From Anadara kagoshimensis (lineage: Eukaryota; Mollusca; Bivalvia; Arcoida; Arcidae), in NCBI GenBank assembly GCA_021292105.1, contig CM037860.1, forward strand, positions 9,380,698-9,444,697: a stretch of 64,000 nucleotides of DNA. The letters are read 5' to 3'. The notes under the pieces were generated by a model. That model had not been told where the DNA came from, did not search any database, and saw only the letters and a list, made by a program, of their open reading frames with translations. The stretch's first letter is position 1. Each line of letters starts with the position of its first letter. The translations under genes and the position numbers were made by a program. Of the stretch, positions 46,085 through 59,780 are shown piece by piece.

Positions 46085-46827
46085 TGCAGGGATCGATTTT
46101 CCCATTTTTTATCACTTGCTAAAAAAAAGCAAGTGCTGATTTTTTCTACTTGCTAAAACAAATTTTCACTTGCTAAATTTTTTATTATGTAATCAAACAA
46201 TTTGCATATATTCATGAACTACGATACCGATGCTTAACTCATGGCGTACTTAGCTCCTGCCCGTTTATTGATACTTTTTAAAATGATCACGACACCCAGT
46301 CCTTTTTATAATCAGTTAAATGTCAAAGCTTTTATTCTTTATTCTCGCAACTCTACAACATTTATAATTACGCCGCGATTTCAATCACACTGCAATATCT
46401 ATCAACAGTCTCGGAGGATAGACAGGATTTTCCCATATTCAAAATTAACATATTTTCATTTTTATAACAAAATCGTCTGTGAAAATTAAAACTGCTTTCA
46501 ACACTGATAGCTGTGAATATATTTGTGTTGATTATAAACTTTATTCAACTTAAAACGCTGTATAAAGAGCATATTTTGTGTTTATTTATCGATATCACTT
46601 GGCGTAAATTTAAAAATCCAATACGGTGGCAACTGTAAACAGCCACATGTAGGTCAAAAAGAAGAATGTGACAAGATCGTCTTTTTTATTGGGTTTTCTG
46701 AGGGGCTAATACTTAACGAAATTATATGATTTTTATCTTAAAATAATCGTAAAAAGGTGAAACTTGGTATTAAATTGAAATTCCACTCGCATTTAGCGAG
46801 TATTTCCACTAAAATTCGACCCCTGCA
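46085..46827. mobile_element. TIR element of unknown superfamily, ~740 bp
   Basis: The ends pair as an imperfect TIR of about 38 bp: TGCAGGGATCGATTTT at the left against TGCAGGGGTCGAATTTT read from the right, then 'acttgctaaa' against 'actcgctaaa'. The motif 'acttgctaaa' also repeats three times inside the left end. Flanking ACT on each side could be a 3-bp target duplication but is weak. No transposase ORF was found. Confidence 0.6.
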
Positions 46828-47480
46828 CTGGAACAAACAAAGCTGCACATACTGAAAGAAAACATGTGGCAAGTTTTAAAAGTGACTATAGTGTACAAAT
46901 CCTGAATAAATTATAAGAATCAGAATGCCTAAATGGTAAAAATAATAGTAAGTTGTTTTAAAATTTTACCACTTGATGAATTGAAATCAAAATGTGCTGT
47001 CTTAAGACATTTTAACTTGATCATTGTTAAGCCAATTCAACATAACCTTTCTATGCAAGTGAATTTAAAATCAATGGCATGTCTAAGTAAAATAATTCAG
47101 TTTAGACAGGTTTTTCAGTTTCTTCAAGGCTTTATTTTGACTTGATGTACGTGTATAATGGCAGTCTGGCAGCAAGAAAGAAAACATTTGAAATCCTACA
47201 GTGACTATAATGTTAGAGCCAGTTAAAATTCTCTTCATCATTAGAGAATCTGATTAGAAGCCATATGACATTGTGTGATTATATCTCGTGTATCTACAAG
47301 ATATTTTTTGTCTGGCATGACCATTTTCTCTTTGATAGATCAATTACAATCCCTAAAGAAATTGTCTACAGAACCACAATGTCAGTAGATACAGTCATTA
47401 TACTCAATTTACAACTCAATAAAAGTGTTCTCTATATTCCAGTCATGATGAAAAGAAAATGTTCTGACCAATTGTCAAGA

Positions 47481-48623
47481 TAAATGCGACTCCCTGAGGC
47501 CCAAGTAAAGGGATCCTACTGTCACAGCTGAATGTGGTTCCCTGAGGGCCAAGTAAGGGGATCCTACTGTCACAGCTGAATATGGATCGCCAAGGCCCAA
47601 GTAAGGGGATCCTCCTGTCACATCTGAATGTGGTTTCCTGAGGCCCAAGTAAGGGGATCCTACTGTCACAGCTGAATATGGATCGCCAAGGCCCAAGTAA
47701 GGGGATCCTCCTGTCACATCTGAATGTGGTTCCCTGAGGCCCAAATAAGGGGATCCTACTTTCACATCTGAATGTGGTTCTCTGAGGCCCAAGTAAGGGT
47801 ATCCTACTGTCACAGCTGAATGTGGTTCCCCAAGGCCTAAGTAAGGGGATCCTACTGTCACAGCTGAATGTGGTTCCCTGAGGGCCAAGTAAGGAGGTCC
47901 TACTGTTACAGTTGAACGCGGTTCCCTGAGGCCCAAGTAAGGGGATCCTACTGTCACAGCTGAATTTGCCTCTGAGAGTTCCAAGTAAGGGAATCCTACT
48001 GTCACAGCTGAATGTGAATCTCCAAGGCCCTAGTAAGGGGATCCTACTGTCACAGCTGAATGTGGTTCCCGAAAGCCCAAGTAAGGGAATCCTGCTGTCA
48101 CAGCTGAATGTGGTTCCCAGAGGTCCAAGTAAGGGGATCCTACTGTCACAGCTGAATGTGGTTCCCGGAGGTACAAGGGGATCCTACTGTCACAACTGAA
48201 TGTGGTTCCCTGAGGTCCAATTAAGGGGATCCTACTGTCATAGCTGAATTTGGTTCCCTCAGGCCCAAGTAGGAGAATCCTACTGTCACTGCTGAATGTG
48301 GATCTCCAAGGCCTAGGTAAGGGGATCTTACTGTCACAGCTGAATGTGGTTCCCCAAGACCCAAGTAGGGGATCCTACTGTCACTGCTGAATGTGGATCT
48401 CCAAGGCCTAGGTAAGGGGATCTTACTGTCACAGCTGAATGTGGTTCCCCAAGGCCCAAGTAGGGGGATCCTACTTGTCACTGCTGAATGTGGATCTCCA
48501 AGGCCTAGGTAAGGGGATCTTACTGTCACAGCTGAATGTGGTTCCCCAAGGCCCAAGTAGGGGGATCCTATTGTCACTGCTGAATGTGGATATCCAAGGT
48601 CCAAGTAAGGGGTCCTACAGTCA
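47481..48623. repeat. 48-bp minisatellite, about 24 units
   Basis: The unit is 'ggggatcctactgtcacagc' followed by 'tgaatgtggttccctgaggc' and 'ccaagtaa', 48 bp. Because 48 is a multiple of three, frames stay open on both strands, for example 47475-48005 and 48221-48604 on the minus strand, repeating VTVGSPYLGLREPHSA. Near the right end (about 48285-48590) two unit types alternate as a ~96-bp dimer. It lies upstream of ARFGAP1 exon A, probably in an intron. Confidence 0.95.
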
Positions 48624-50495
48624 TCTAATTCTAAATGTGCTGTGTTCTTAGGAAATGTTTTTAGTATATGTATTGTGTTATCATTTCTTTCGATATCGAG
48701 TTAAAGAAACCAAAAGGCCATTCTAAGTTCAAGATATTTCAAAGACATGCTAAATGGGAATATCTGGTCAATGTTCAAGGCTAGTCTCATTGACATGGGA
48801 TATTTGGATGGCCTGAATTATACAAAATAATAACTAGCAAAAATATACCTCTAGACCTTGTTTCATGAAAACAGGAATGTAAAAGTTTTCCCTTAAAATG
48901 TTGATTAAAATTCTTCTGAGAATATATGATAAATTCCTTGTGCCCTCACAAATACATGTATATACTAGTACAGATGGAATTATGTATGACATTTATGTTT
49001 TGCATGCCATGTCGTGTTGTTTCATGAGTTTTGGGGATAAAATATATATATTTGTATTCTCTAGTGACAGTGGCAGTATAGATCAATGAAAACAAAGGGC
49101 TGACTCCCAAACATTTGAATGTCAAGTAAGTCCCATAAGGCTCAGCTGTAACATTTAACATTGGATGGGGATATATTTTCATTATCAGCTGCTAAATTTT
49201 AAAGTAACTGCAGTTTTACACTTTTACACAAATGTCATGGCTTAATAAATGGTATGCTGGTTAACCAACCAATTCTAACCCCATTAAATATTTTTCAAAA
49301 TCCACATTTTGTATAAACAACATTGTTTGTTCTCTAAATTTTAACAACATTTGAGGTCACAGACAACAACAACAAAACGACATGACTTCTATCACATACA
49401 TTCTAGGTTACAATATTGACTGAATATTTAAACCACTGGAAAAAACAGTGACATGCATGATTCATAAAAACCTACCACTGCACATAAATGATTACTGAAA
49501 CAAAGAGCTCTCAGAAAAACAAGTGTAGTTTGTCCATTCATAAACAACCAAAAAAAAACTTAAACCAGAACATGCTGGTGTGAGAGGGAATGTGAGGATG
49601 CTGTAGGGGATGTGGTGACATAATCTCCTTTGATTCAACATTTGACAAAATTCTTAATGCTTTCACTAATCAAAGAGGGTAAAGCAATCTTGGTCAAGTT
49701 GCTACAGGTGATCTTAAAATGTGATTATTAATACAGCTTATTAAAATAAAAACATGCTTAAATTGTTTATGCCGTAATTTAAATGATCTTTAATCTTAAA
49801 ACGGAAAATTAACAACTCTAGCAAACATGATACATGTGCATGATAAAACATCACATTAGCTCATCAGTCATGGCATAATTTATTGAAATCTTAACAAGTA
49901 AACAACAGGAAATTACAAGGTTTTACTATGGAGGTATCATAATAATTTCCATAAAAGTTTATCCAGATCTATGCCAATTACGTAAATAATACCCCACTTT
50001 GGTGTCTGATATTTTTAAAACAAATTTTAGATGTAACAGTTTAAAATGTCAACACAAAATGTGACTATGAATCATTAAGGAAAAGAAAGTTTAAACCTTG
50101 TACATTTTACATAGGAGAATCAAATGTGATAAAAAAGTTCTTATATGTCAAAATGATTAATGTAAAATAACAGTTGTTAAACTCTTTTTGATTTTGTATG
50201 TGGATAATACTCCCATTGTTTGTCCAATTTTCATCAACTTAAAAAAACTTGATGTTGCAATTCCAAAAGCCAACAGATTTAGTATAGCTGTATGAGGGTA
50301 CAAGATTACGGCAACAAAAACAAAGAAATCTTTCAAAATATGTTCAAAACAAGACCAGGCAAAATACCCCATGACAAGGACAATCATCCAGAAAAACTAC
50401 ACCAAACACATAAACATAGCACTGTCGTGCTGTTGTACAGCGTACAGTAGTTGGGAAAATTGTGTTGTGGCAAAACAGAATATAACCGAAAATTC
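48624..50495. other. Presumed ARFGAP1 intron or upstream DNA, nothing recognised
   Basis: AT-rich, with stops in all frames. No exon matching ARFGAP1, no repeat with clear ends and no RNA gene were found. Confidence 0.35.
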
Positions 50496-50563
50496 GGGGG
50501 GGGGGGGGGGGGGTCGATCAATGCATAGTCCGACGGATGTTTTTTTTTTTTTTTTTTTTTTTT
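50496..50563. repeat. G18 and T24 homopolymer pair
   Basis: Eighteen consecutive G (50496-50513), 26 bp of unique sequence, then 24 T (50540-50563). The lengths may be affected by sequencing. The G run could form a G-quadruplex. Confidence 0.85.
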
Positions 50564-51993
50564 GAAAAAGAAACAATGTACCAAACCATGTATTGCTGAA
50601 TTAAATGGTAGAAAATAATAATTTCATAATGATATATGAAAAAGACAATCGGTAATTAAAATTTAAAAAAGTTGTACCCGATCGTTTTGTCATTTCGGAT
50701 AGAGAGAAAGAGTTTTGCAGATCCTACCGTCGCTATGAGGGGGTACATTCTATCGGTTGTATGTAACTGGATCATTTGCTGTTAATCTGGGTTTTAATTA
50801 ACTGCTGATTATCACTCACAATATTCCCGTTTCATGTTAATGGTGAAGTACAGTTGTTTTACCAGTTCCGAATTTTTACTACCGAATAATCTAACATTTC
50901 AATCCCGTTCAATTAAAGGAATCGCAAAATAACTTTCTAAATTTGCTTCTACTTGAATGTATGGGCATTAATTGTTTAAATAATATTAAACTTCAACCGC
51001 TTCCTAAAAGGTCGACAGATTGTTGGTGACCTAGTTTAACGATGTAAACAAATCGTGATCACGGAAATGCTTTTTTCAAGAAAACATACTACCACGTGTT
51101 TTTGAGGACAGGTGTCGATATTTTGGAATCAGTTAACATTTGTATTATTACACAACATAAATTTTATTTCCTCTGCTTGTGGACGACGTCTGCAGCAGCG
51201 CTTATATGAAACCCTGTTCGGAACTGGTAAAACGACTGTACACAACACTGTACGAATTATCTCCCTTTCACGAAAGTAAAATCTAATCGATAAACATTTT
51301 AAAATATGACACAATTGCCTCAACATCAAAATACGTTATCATAACCTTCAAAATAAATTTAAATTTCCGTAGATTTCGCGAAGAATTAATTAAACAACCT
51401 GCCGTTGCTTCATTTCATAAAAAGTTATGATTTTACATCGTAGGACGCAAACTTCTCGAACTACTTTTTATTGTAAACATGAGATCAGTTCGCCAAATTG
51501 CAGAAATTATTAGGTGCATCCCGTCGCAATATTTTACTAGATTCCGAAATGTATTCCGAAAATTTATTCCAAATGTGCATATGTAACCAAATGCATTACC
51601 CGTCTCAGAATACATATCTCACGATAAAACAGATATACTTCTTTCACGCTCATTTACCAGGCGCACTATTTCCAGGTGTACTCATATCTTATAATTTCAT
51701 AGCAAAGAAGCTCGATATCTTGGAAGAAAGTGACAACAATGTACGCGTTTTCACGCTGTACAAAAATTCAAACTCAACCTGTGTTTTATCTATACACATA
51801 TATATACTGCAGTAACAAAATATTGTTAAATCATGATGAAAACAAAAGTTACTTGAAAACTATTGAATATGGTGAATAGAATAACAGAAAGACTAAAGAA
51901 CGGAATTAATTAATGGACAAATTAGGAACAAAAGAACAGACAGATAGACTAATGAAATGACAAATAAAATTATGATAAAATCATCCTTAATTA
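50564..51993. other. Intron/intergenic, slightly richer in CpG
   Basis: About 50650-51500 has more CG dinucleotides than the surroundings, and phrases such as 'tgagggggtac' also occur inside the mariner-like element (about 42263). This may be an old mobile element or a promoter-like region, but neither can be supported. Open frames here are short and unassigned. Confidence 0.3.
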
Positions 51994-52180
51994 CAGTGTT
52001 CATTCTAGGATTTTCAGATGGGCCATTTTTTAAAAAACAAACGTTTTTCTTAAACACCATAACATCAGTATTTTTGTATTCATGTAATGTTAAATATGGT
52101 CCACTAAGGCCTTTACAAAATGATCATTTGGCAAAATAAGGGATGAATGGCCCTATGGCCGCATTCTAGAATGAACACTG
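51994..52180. mobile_element. Short MITE with 15-bp perfect TIRs, 187 bp
   Basis: It starts CAGTGTTCATTCTAG and ends with the exact reverse complement. Inner inverted matches (gggccat.../...atggccc) extend the symmetry. Flanks TTAATTA and TTCATTA could be a decayed 7-8 bp target duplication, which would suggest hAT; this is tentative. Confidence 0.65.
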
Positions 52181-53634
52181 TTCATTATCATCAAATTTAC
52201 CTTGAATGTACCAGCTAACTATGGCAAAATAGTAAACAACTTACAATGTTGATATGACACTCACTTTAAAATGTGACAAAAAATCCTCGAGGATAAGAAA
52301 AATGAGATACATGTATTGAGAAAGTAGATGAAAGATTTTGCATTATGGGAGAGACTTTTTTAAAATATGTAATTTAAACAGACATAAATTGCCATATGTT
52401 GCAGTGAATCATCAATACACTACAAACAATACCAGAAATATCAATTCATTGTATTATATACCTGTATCTTTGTAGTATATCTAGATCTTAACATACCTAT
52501 TCTTTGTTTGACTTGCTGATTAAGATTGTATGTTGTTGTATCAGCAAAATTTCCAAGGTATTTTGTGATATAATTTTGTTAACCTCAAGGATATATAGAA
52601 ATAAATGTTATCTGGTCTGCAAGCTTGTGCAAGGGAGTCTGCGTTGTACTAGATAAAGCAATCTACATTCATGTGGCTTTGATTTTAACCAGCTGCATGT
52701 GAGAAAGGTATCTGTCCTTGCCAATGATTGTAAATGGTTGGCTCAGTATTAGTACAATATGAGTTGTTTGTAATGTTAATCTGCTACATTGTGGCCCAGT
52801 GTGCTAGCACTATATAAGTGGTCATCAATTTACTCTAGTACAAAGCAGATCAGACAGTTAACTCACAAACACAAATTAACACATGTGAATTGGCTATGTT
52901 ATAAAATGTACAAATGTATCTTGTTAGTGATTACAAAATTTCAAATGTGGTCTACATAATCAAATAATCCAAATAAGGTCAATGTGACCTTAATGTCATG
53001 GTTGAATGACTATTTAACTTTTAATGAAATATTTGATCTACAGGTCCATTTGTACTTTATAATAAGATAGGGTACCCTAATCATTTTTCATGCATCATGA
53101 AAACATAAAGACAAACAGCACTGACCTGTTCACTTGACCTTTCTTTAGTTATATATTTATATAGAGTAATCCACCCAATATATGGATAATTTTTAGGATG
53201 ACACACAACTTTCTACACAATGCATGTTTTTTCTTGTAATATACTGTATATAAGTTAGTACTAACTGTTTTTCCTATAATTTAAACTAAAGGTCAGGCGG
53301 ACAGGTTAATGTTGTTTGCCTATATTTGCTAGGGTCAGCAATCAATGTTTCCTACCCTATTTGTTTTTTATTGGTCATGTGGATATAAAAAATGTTGACC
53401 TACATTACAATCTGATATTATAAACACTTGATACTCAACAGACATTGTGATATCCGCCTGACAGAAAAACAATAAGAAAATTTTATGTTCTAATGATTTC
53501 AATGCACGACTACAGAAATTTCAAAATATGGAAACTCTGCCTGTATGTGAAATTCACATTTTTAATATGCCTTTTTGATCACCTGTCTTTGAAATACTAA
53601 AATATCAACATTAAAACAAGATAAAAATACAGTA

Positions 53635-53638
<4 letters not shown>

Positions 53639-53687
<49 letters not shown>
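53639..53687 (+). repeat. (GA)n microsatellite
   Basis: Pure GA run of about 24 units. Confidence 0.9.
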
Positions 53688-53691
<4 letters not shown>

Positions 53692-55112
53692 CCCCCTATA
53701 AAACGTTCCAAAAAACAAACCTTTAATTACATGCTATAAAAGTTTTATCCTATGTTCATCTATCTGTGAATTTTATAGTTTGTAAGTCAATTTGAGATTT
53801 TAAAATCCATTAAAACAAAATGTAAATAAGTTATAAGGCTATATATGAGTAATGTCAACATAAGTCAAATTTGACAAGGGATATATACAGGTACAAGGTC
53901 AACTTTACACAAAATCTATCAATGTACTAATGGGTACATTGTTACATACATGAATTTACTCAGTACTACCGTAATCCTTATCTTTGGTCTCTCTGATGTA
54001 TGAAGTAGAGTAATAATGCTATACAGATATAGTCAAGTTGTTTTTACTTAAATTGATGTGGTCAGCTTTTGAAGAGTATCAAAAGACACCACCAACCTTT
54101 AGCAAAGTGTAATTGACAAGCTTTCTCATACATTAAGTTTATGAACCACTGTTGATGGTTGAGAACATCAATAATACCATAAGTACATCACTATATCTTA
54201 TTTTGTCTGCCAAATTCAGTGTCCATTCAAAGTCACTTACAATCAGTGGTCCCAACATTTGTTTCCCTTTACTCTTTCTTTCCTTGTTTGCCTTTGTTTA
54301 CCTTTTTATATTTCTGATAAACTTTTATTGTTTCATGTTCTTGGTTGTACTGGCTCTAGCCAATTACACATTTTTCAGTTACAAACTTTTTTTCTATTTC
54401 AAATGCCATATTCTTCACTGTCACATACATGAAATTCAAAACAGTGAACTCATATAATTAACCTTAAAATCTAACTTTCTGAAATTTCCCCAATGTATTT
54501 GTATGTGTCACATAATTCAGGATCATTAACCATTTAACCTTTAATTTTAACTTTCTAAAGCATCTATAATAAATGTGAGCAGTCAAGTCTACTGTTCACA
54601 CTCAACTGGAAATAGTTGCTGCCATAAAGTTCTACGGAATTCATTAAATATTGAAGAATCCTTACTTCAGTGACTAAGAGATACAATTGTCATTAAGTCA
54701 GAGACATAATTAGCATTGTAGGTATGAATAGTTAAAATTTTATGATTTTAAAATTTGTATAAAATTCTGTAAGATCAAAATTTCAGAATTTTACCTTTTT
54801 TTGTAATGACAGTATATCCCAAAATCGGTGACCTACCGAAGAAATGATTAAATACTAACTTACCACTCTGTAATGAAATAATCTTCAAGACATTTTATAT
54901 CCGACTCCAGTTATTGATAATACATATGTCTACTTCAATGATATATGTTGAATATAGCTCCATAGCTTTATCAATTTAGCTCAATAAAATCATTTTCAAT
55001 AATGCTCATCTACTTGAAAGCTTAAGGTTGGTTATAGCAATAAAATGTGTACATGTGTGTGTGTATGCACACAAATATATGAACAAAGAATCCAATTTTC
55101 ATGTCATTAAAA

Positions 55113-55141
55113 TGTGTGTGTGTGTGTGGGGGGGGGGGGGG
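55113..55141 (+). repeat. (GT)n plus poly-G tract
   Basis: Alternating TG units pass directly into an uninterrupted run of G. Confidence 0.85.
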
Positions 55142-57462
55142 TCATGAAAAACACACTTAATTTCATAATTTCCTAGTATTGAACATATATTTTACGTAAT
55201 GCATATTATGTGTACTCTGTAACGCTGTATGCATTTAGTGGTATGCTTGTGCATAATATACAAGTTTTTTCATGTAACATTGTATCTAAACTAATAGACA
55301 AATTTCATCATTTCTATCGAGATCAACCCATTAACAATAAAAATAAAAATCAACCACTTATTTTTTTTCAAAAAATCTATTTTGTTATCCAAGCAGATAG
55401 GCACATTTTATCAATCCTTATGAGATCAATACAATAAATACAAAAACTTAATAAAAATCGACCATACTTACTTTTTCAAAAAAATCTATTTTTTATCCTT
55501 TTATGATAATCCAAAAATAGTAGTAAAATCTACCATCTAATTAAATGTACAATGTGTTACATGGTTAAGTATTGACTCAATACCTCATAATAAAGCATGA
55601 TAACACACAAACGTAATGGTACATATATATAGACTTTTCTTTCACAGATGGCATATAAACAAAATTTGATGTAAATTTTACATTGTAAGTTTCAAGTTTC
55701 TAAAAAGTGAAAGATACTACATATACAAAGTTAATATAACAAAGGTATTAACTGAACTGCGGATATATTGACACTACAGGTACTGCGTATATACCAAAAT
55801 TAATCTACCTACATGTGTATCCGATGTACATTTAACACGTCAATTTTAGTGAAAATTTAATCAATAATATCCAGTACATATATATACATATGTATATATA
55901 TTACTTTTTTTACACAGAGAATTAACTTGGTAACTGATACCACACAGAAGAATACCTTTTGAAATCTGGTGTCCCTTTTTCGGAATAATTTAAATCTGCA
56001 GGTTGGTGAACACAAATAATGGCAATAGGAAAAGCACTGGTAAAATTAGATACCATATGAGTCATTTTAAAGCATAGCTGTATACTGCACAATGCCATAT
56101 GTGTTAAATAGCCGTTGAAGACCTACCCCCAAAAATGACCAATTTACATATAGTATTACTATCAATTAACAAACTGGGATAGTGCCCATCTTTTTTGTTT
56201 AAATTAGCATTCAAAATGTGAAATAGAGCTTTGATTTTATTTTAAAAACAAAGAAATCTATATTGGCATAGTCCAAACACATAAATCCATAAATCTATAA
56301 GATTTATTTCTGAAAGTCCAATTTTTTAATACAGGCTGCAGTATATGAGGTGGAGGAGGGGAGGGGGGCATTGTTTTAAGAATAATTTTTTATCATTCAG
56401 TGTGTGTGTGTGTGAAAAGGAGGTTTATTCAATTTTTAAGAACATATGAGTAATTTCATAAATTTAATCTTCATATGAATTACAACTGTGACAAATTTCT
56501 AACTTACCGGTAGATTCTGAGCATCAACTTTGATTTAGACCAGGTACATAGGTTATAAAAACATATAAATGTTGTTTTTTAAAACAAACGTATGTTTACC
56601 TATTCATTTTACACTAAGACACCTTTTAAACCCACACAATAAACTTTATACCCTTGACCATCCATGCATCTATTGACTTAAAATACATCAAGAACAAAGG
56701 ACCACTACTGCATGAAGAGGTAGTATTGATCTGTACAAGTCTATTTTGTATTGAAATCAGATCATATAGGGAGGGATTTATTAAGGCTTTCCATTACAAT
56801 GTGTAACATGTATTCTTTCTGAGAACAACCTCCAACATTTTAGCTATCAGTATTGCCACAGTTTTTTGGCAAAGTACGTGGACAGATTCACAGAATGACA
56901 CATATCATTATGTATTATAAGACTGCTTTTCAGGAACATGGAAATAAAAGACATAGTGTTGAACATTGAAAAATACACCAAATAGATGCCATGTGTGTAA
57001 TAATAATTACTTAGTGTGTACAGTATGCTATGTACATCCTGTGGAAAACCAAGAGTGTGCACATAGTGTTGGATATTCATTGCAAGAATGTTGCTTAATT
57101 TGTTTTTATTTGTAATATAAGTTCATGGTTAAACACAGACAATAAAATTAATATTTTAGTAAAATTCCCATTTAACAGTTCTTCAATATTTATTATTACA
57201 GCATAACTTATTCAAATTTCATCAAACAATTACCCGGTATGTTATGCATAGTTCCCTACTTACAATAGTATAGGACTACCATATTTTGTGATACACTAAC
57301 TACCATGTATTTCCAACTGTAATTCTTTGAAGTCCATAGGACTAACTTCCTTCTCTTGACTTTTTTGTCTGATGAAACTAATTAAGAAATACCATCAGAA
57401 CATGCCATATTGCACAATTTCCCTTTCTTCCAATGTTGTTTTTAGGATAGATACCTGAGCAC

Positions 57463-57590
57463 CATAACCCCTTTTCCTTGGTTGGTTGTAGCACCATAAC
57501 CCTTCTCCTTGGTTGGTTGTAGCACCATAACCCTTCTCCTTGGTTGGTTGTAGCACCATAACCCCTTTTCCTTGGTTGGTTGTGTGTGCT
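57463..57590. repeat. 31-32 bp minisatellite, about four units
   Basis: The unit 'cataacccttctccttggtt' followed by 'ggttgtagcac' starts at 57463, 57495, 57526 and 57557. Minus-strand frames read a repeated Asn-Gln-Pro phrase in several frames because 31 is not a multiple of three, so it is not a maintained coding repeat. Confidence 0.85.
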
Positions 57591-57734
57591 GTCAACTATT
57601 TCCAACCTTTTCAGGATGATAACATATACAACCTGACTATCCAGATGGATGATTTGGCATACATTACTGCTACTTTGATGCCAGTGTTTTACCTTATTAC
57701 GAGTATTATCTATCAAAATCACAAATTCTGCCAC

Positions 57735-57832
57735 TTCACCTATACACCTCGATATAAGTGAATTCTTCTTGACAGGGACATAATACTCCATTCAACAAAT
57801 AAATAAATAAATAAATAAATAAATAAATCAAT
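57735..57832 (+). repeat. SINE 3' end with (AAAT)n tail
   Basis: It carries 'atataagtgaattcttcttg' and 'acagggacataatactccattcaa', the tail shared with the SINEs at 18236 and 29795, followed by an AAAT repeat (57798-57827). No tRNA head is evident. Confidence 0.55.
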
Positions 57833-59210
57833 CAATTATTCTCAAAATCACAATTGTAGCAAAGGGAAATAACTCTGCAAATATTTATGCAACACATCTG
57901 TATTGGTCTAGGCTGATTCAATGTTGAATGGACAATTAACGATTTAATCAATACAAATTAAGGTAAACTTCGTCACTTCATTCATAAAACAGTGGGAATT
58001 GCAGATACAATATGGTGTGAATGATAGATAAGAACAAAAAACAACTTCAAAACTATATATATATATCAACCTTCACTGACAGAAAATGAGCATAATCTGC
58101 AAAATGCCAACAGTGAAGAATATGATTTGGTATTTTTAGTTCAATCTTTGTAAAAGCAGTTTTGTCGTTCAGATATTGGTAGATAATAAGATCTGTGACA
58201 AAAAGATAAGGAGCAAGTGTATAACTATATGTATATGTATTTTAAGCTGTACAAGCAGAAGACTTAACTATTTAGCCAGAAACTTAATTCTGTGGAAGTC
58301 ACTGATAAGAAGTAAAGGAAAGTATCAAACTATATACCAGTCTACCATATTCCAACCACAACAAAGTGTAAAAAAAAAACTACGGTACATTAAGCCAGAA
58401 GTCAAACATAAACTGTTATGAGAAGGTATTTTTGGTTACAGCTTTGATAACAATTTTAGGCTATTAGGTGGAGATAACTCACAAATCTTGCCCAAATCAG
58501 ATGAACAACAGTTCTGTAGACACAAAGTTTACAGATAAAACCAATGATTCCATTTTAAAAACTATCAGAAAATTCTGAAGAAAACTATCTTGGCCATAGT
58601 TAAATCTGTTAAGATTGTTGTTGTTGTTCTTACCATGCCAGCCAAAATTTACATATAAACTTTATGTATTGGGTACATATGTATCACACAATGTTAAGTG
58701 ATCCATCATAAAAACTATCATACTATTCCACAGTCAGTCTATTGTTAAAATTTATAAATAAAATTCTGATGGTTTTTTTAATTTAGTAAATGTTTCTGGT
58801 GCTATTTTATATGCAAAAAAAGGTGCTATCACCATCTCTCTAATTATATTTATAATAATGCAGCAATTTAATGAGGCTAGCAGCTACCTGATACCAAGTA
58901 TATCATAGCATTATCTAAATGTCTAGAGAATCCCAACTAAATGAACTGACAACAGACAAGATTAGATGTATAACAAGATAAAAAGCATTTTACATTACTA
59001 CAGTAAATCTCATTTAATTTCTATAAAATTCCACCAAGGCAGACAAGGTACAGAAAAAATTACCAGTATTCAAATTTAATAAACCTACAGCCATTATAGG
59101 TGCATTCATCCAGAAACTTACATGATAAAAAACAAAATTCAAAATCAATGTCTGGAGGTTTTTTTGTCTAATTCTACAGTAATGATGTGATTCTTCCCTT
59201 CAGCTATCTT
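57833..59210. other. Presumed intron/intergenic, nothing recognised
   Basis: No exon-like, repeat or RNA signal beyond short AT-rich tracts. Confidence 0.3.
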
Positions 59211-59780
59211 GTCTGGTCTTTGTAAGTGACATCATGTGACAATGTAGAGTTAGGCTAATCTGTGTATGTGAGTGCACATATGAAACATTGTTCAATAATT
59301 GTCTGGGGTACAATGGGGGTAAAAGTCTGGTCCTTGTGTGTGACATGATGTGACATTGTGGGGTTAGGCTAATCTATGTTTGTGAGTGCACATTTGAAAC
59401 ATTGTTCAATAATTGTCTGGGGTACAATGGGGGTTAAGGTCTGGTCTTTGTGTGTGACATGATGTGACATTGTGGGGTTAGGCTAATCTATGTTTGTGAG
59501 TGCACATTTGAAACATTGTTCAATAAGTGTCTGGGGTACAATGGGGGTTAAGGTCTGGTCTTTGTGTGTGACATGATGTGACATTGTAGAGTTACGCTAA
59601 TCTGTGTAAGTGAGTGCACATTTGAAACATTGATCAATAACTGTCTGGGGTACAATGGAGGTTAATGTCTGGTCTTTGTGTGTGACATGATGTGACATTG
59701 TAGAGTTACGCTAATCTGTGTAAGTGAGTGCACATTTGAAACATTGATCAATAATTGTCTGGGATACAATGGAGGTCCAT
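59211..59780. repeat. 114-bp tandem repeat, five units
   Basis: Units start at 59211, 59325, 59439, 59553 and 59667, exactly 114 bp apart. Each contains 'gtctggtctttgtgtgtgac' and 'tgtctggggtacaatgg'. Units 2-3 and units 4-5 are most alike in pairs. Confidence 0.95.

Larger units (their letters stand above)
52181..57462. other. Presumed intron/intergenic DNA
   Basis: AT-rich without a recognisable exon. It contains a (GA)n microsatellite at 53639-53687 and a (GT)n tract running into a G run at 55113-55141. Open frames such as 54152-54457 plus are hydrophobic and low-complexity, and no family was recognised. Confidence 0.35.

Noticed and set aside
47475-48604. Repetitive proteins encoded by the 48-bp minisatellite
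   Set aside because: The open frames follow from a unit length divisible by three with few stops, and occur on both strands; no start context, splice sites or domain.
52500-52540. Possible tiny minus-strand ARFGAP1 exon near 52520
   Set aside because: Splice-like signals exist on both sides but the enclosed ~19 nt does not match ARFGAP1 and could be chance.
57378-57791. 137-codon minus-strand open frame with Asn-Gln-Pro repeats
   Set aside because: It spans a 31-32 bp minisatellite whose unit shifts frame, and the flanks include a SINE tail.
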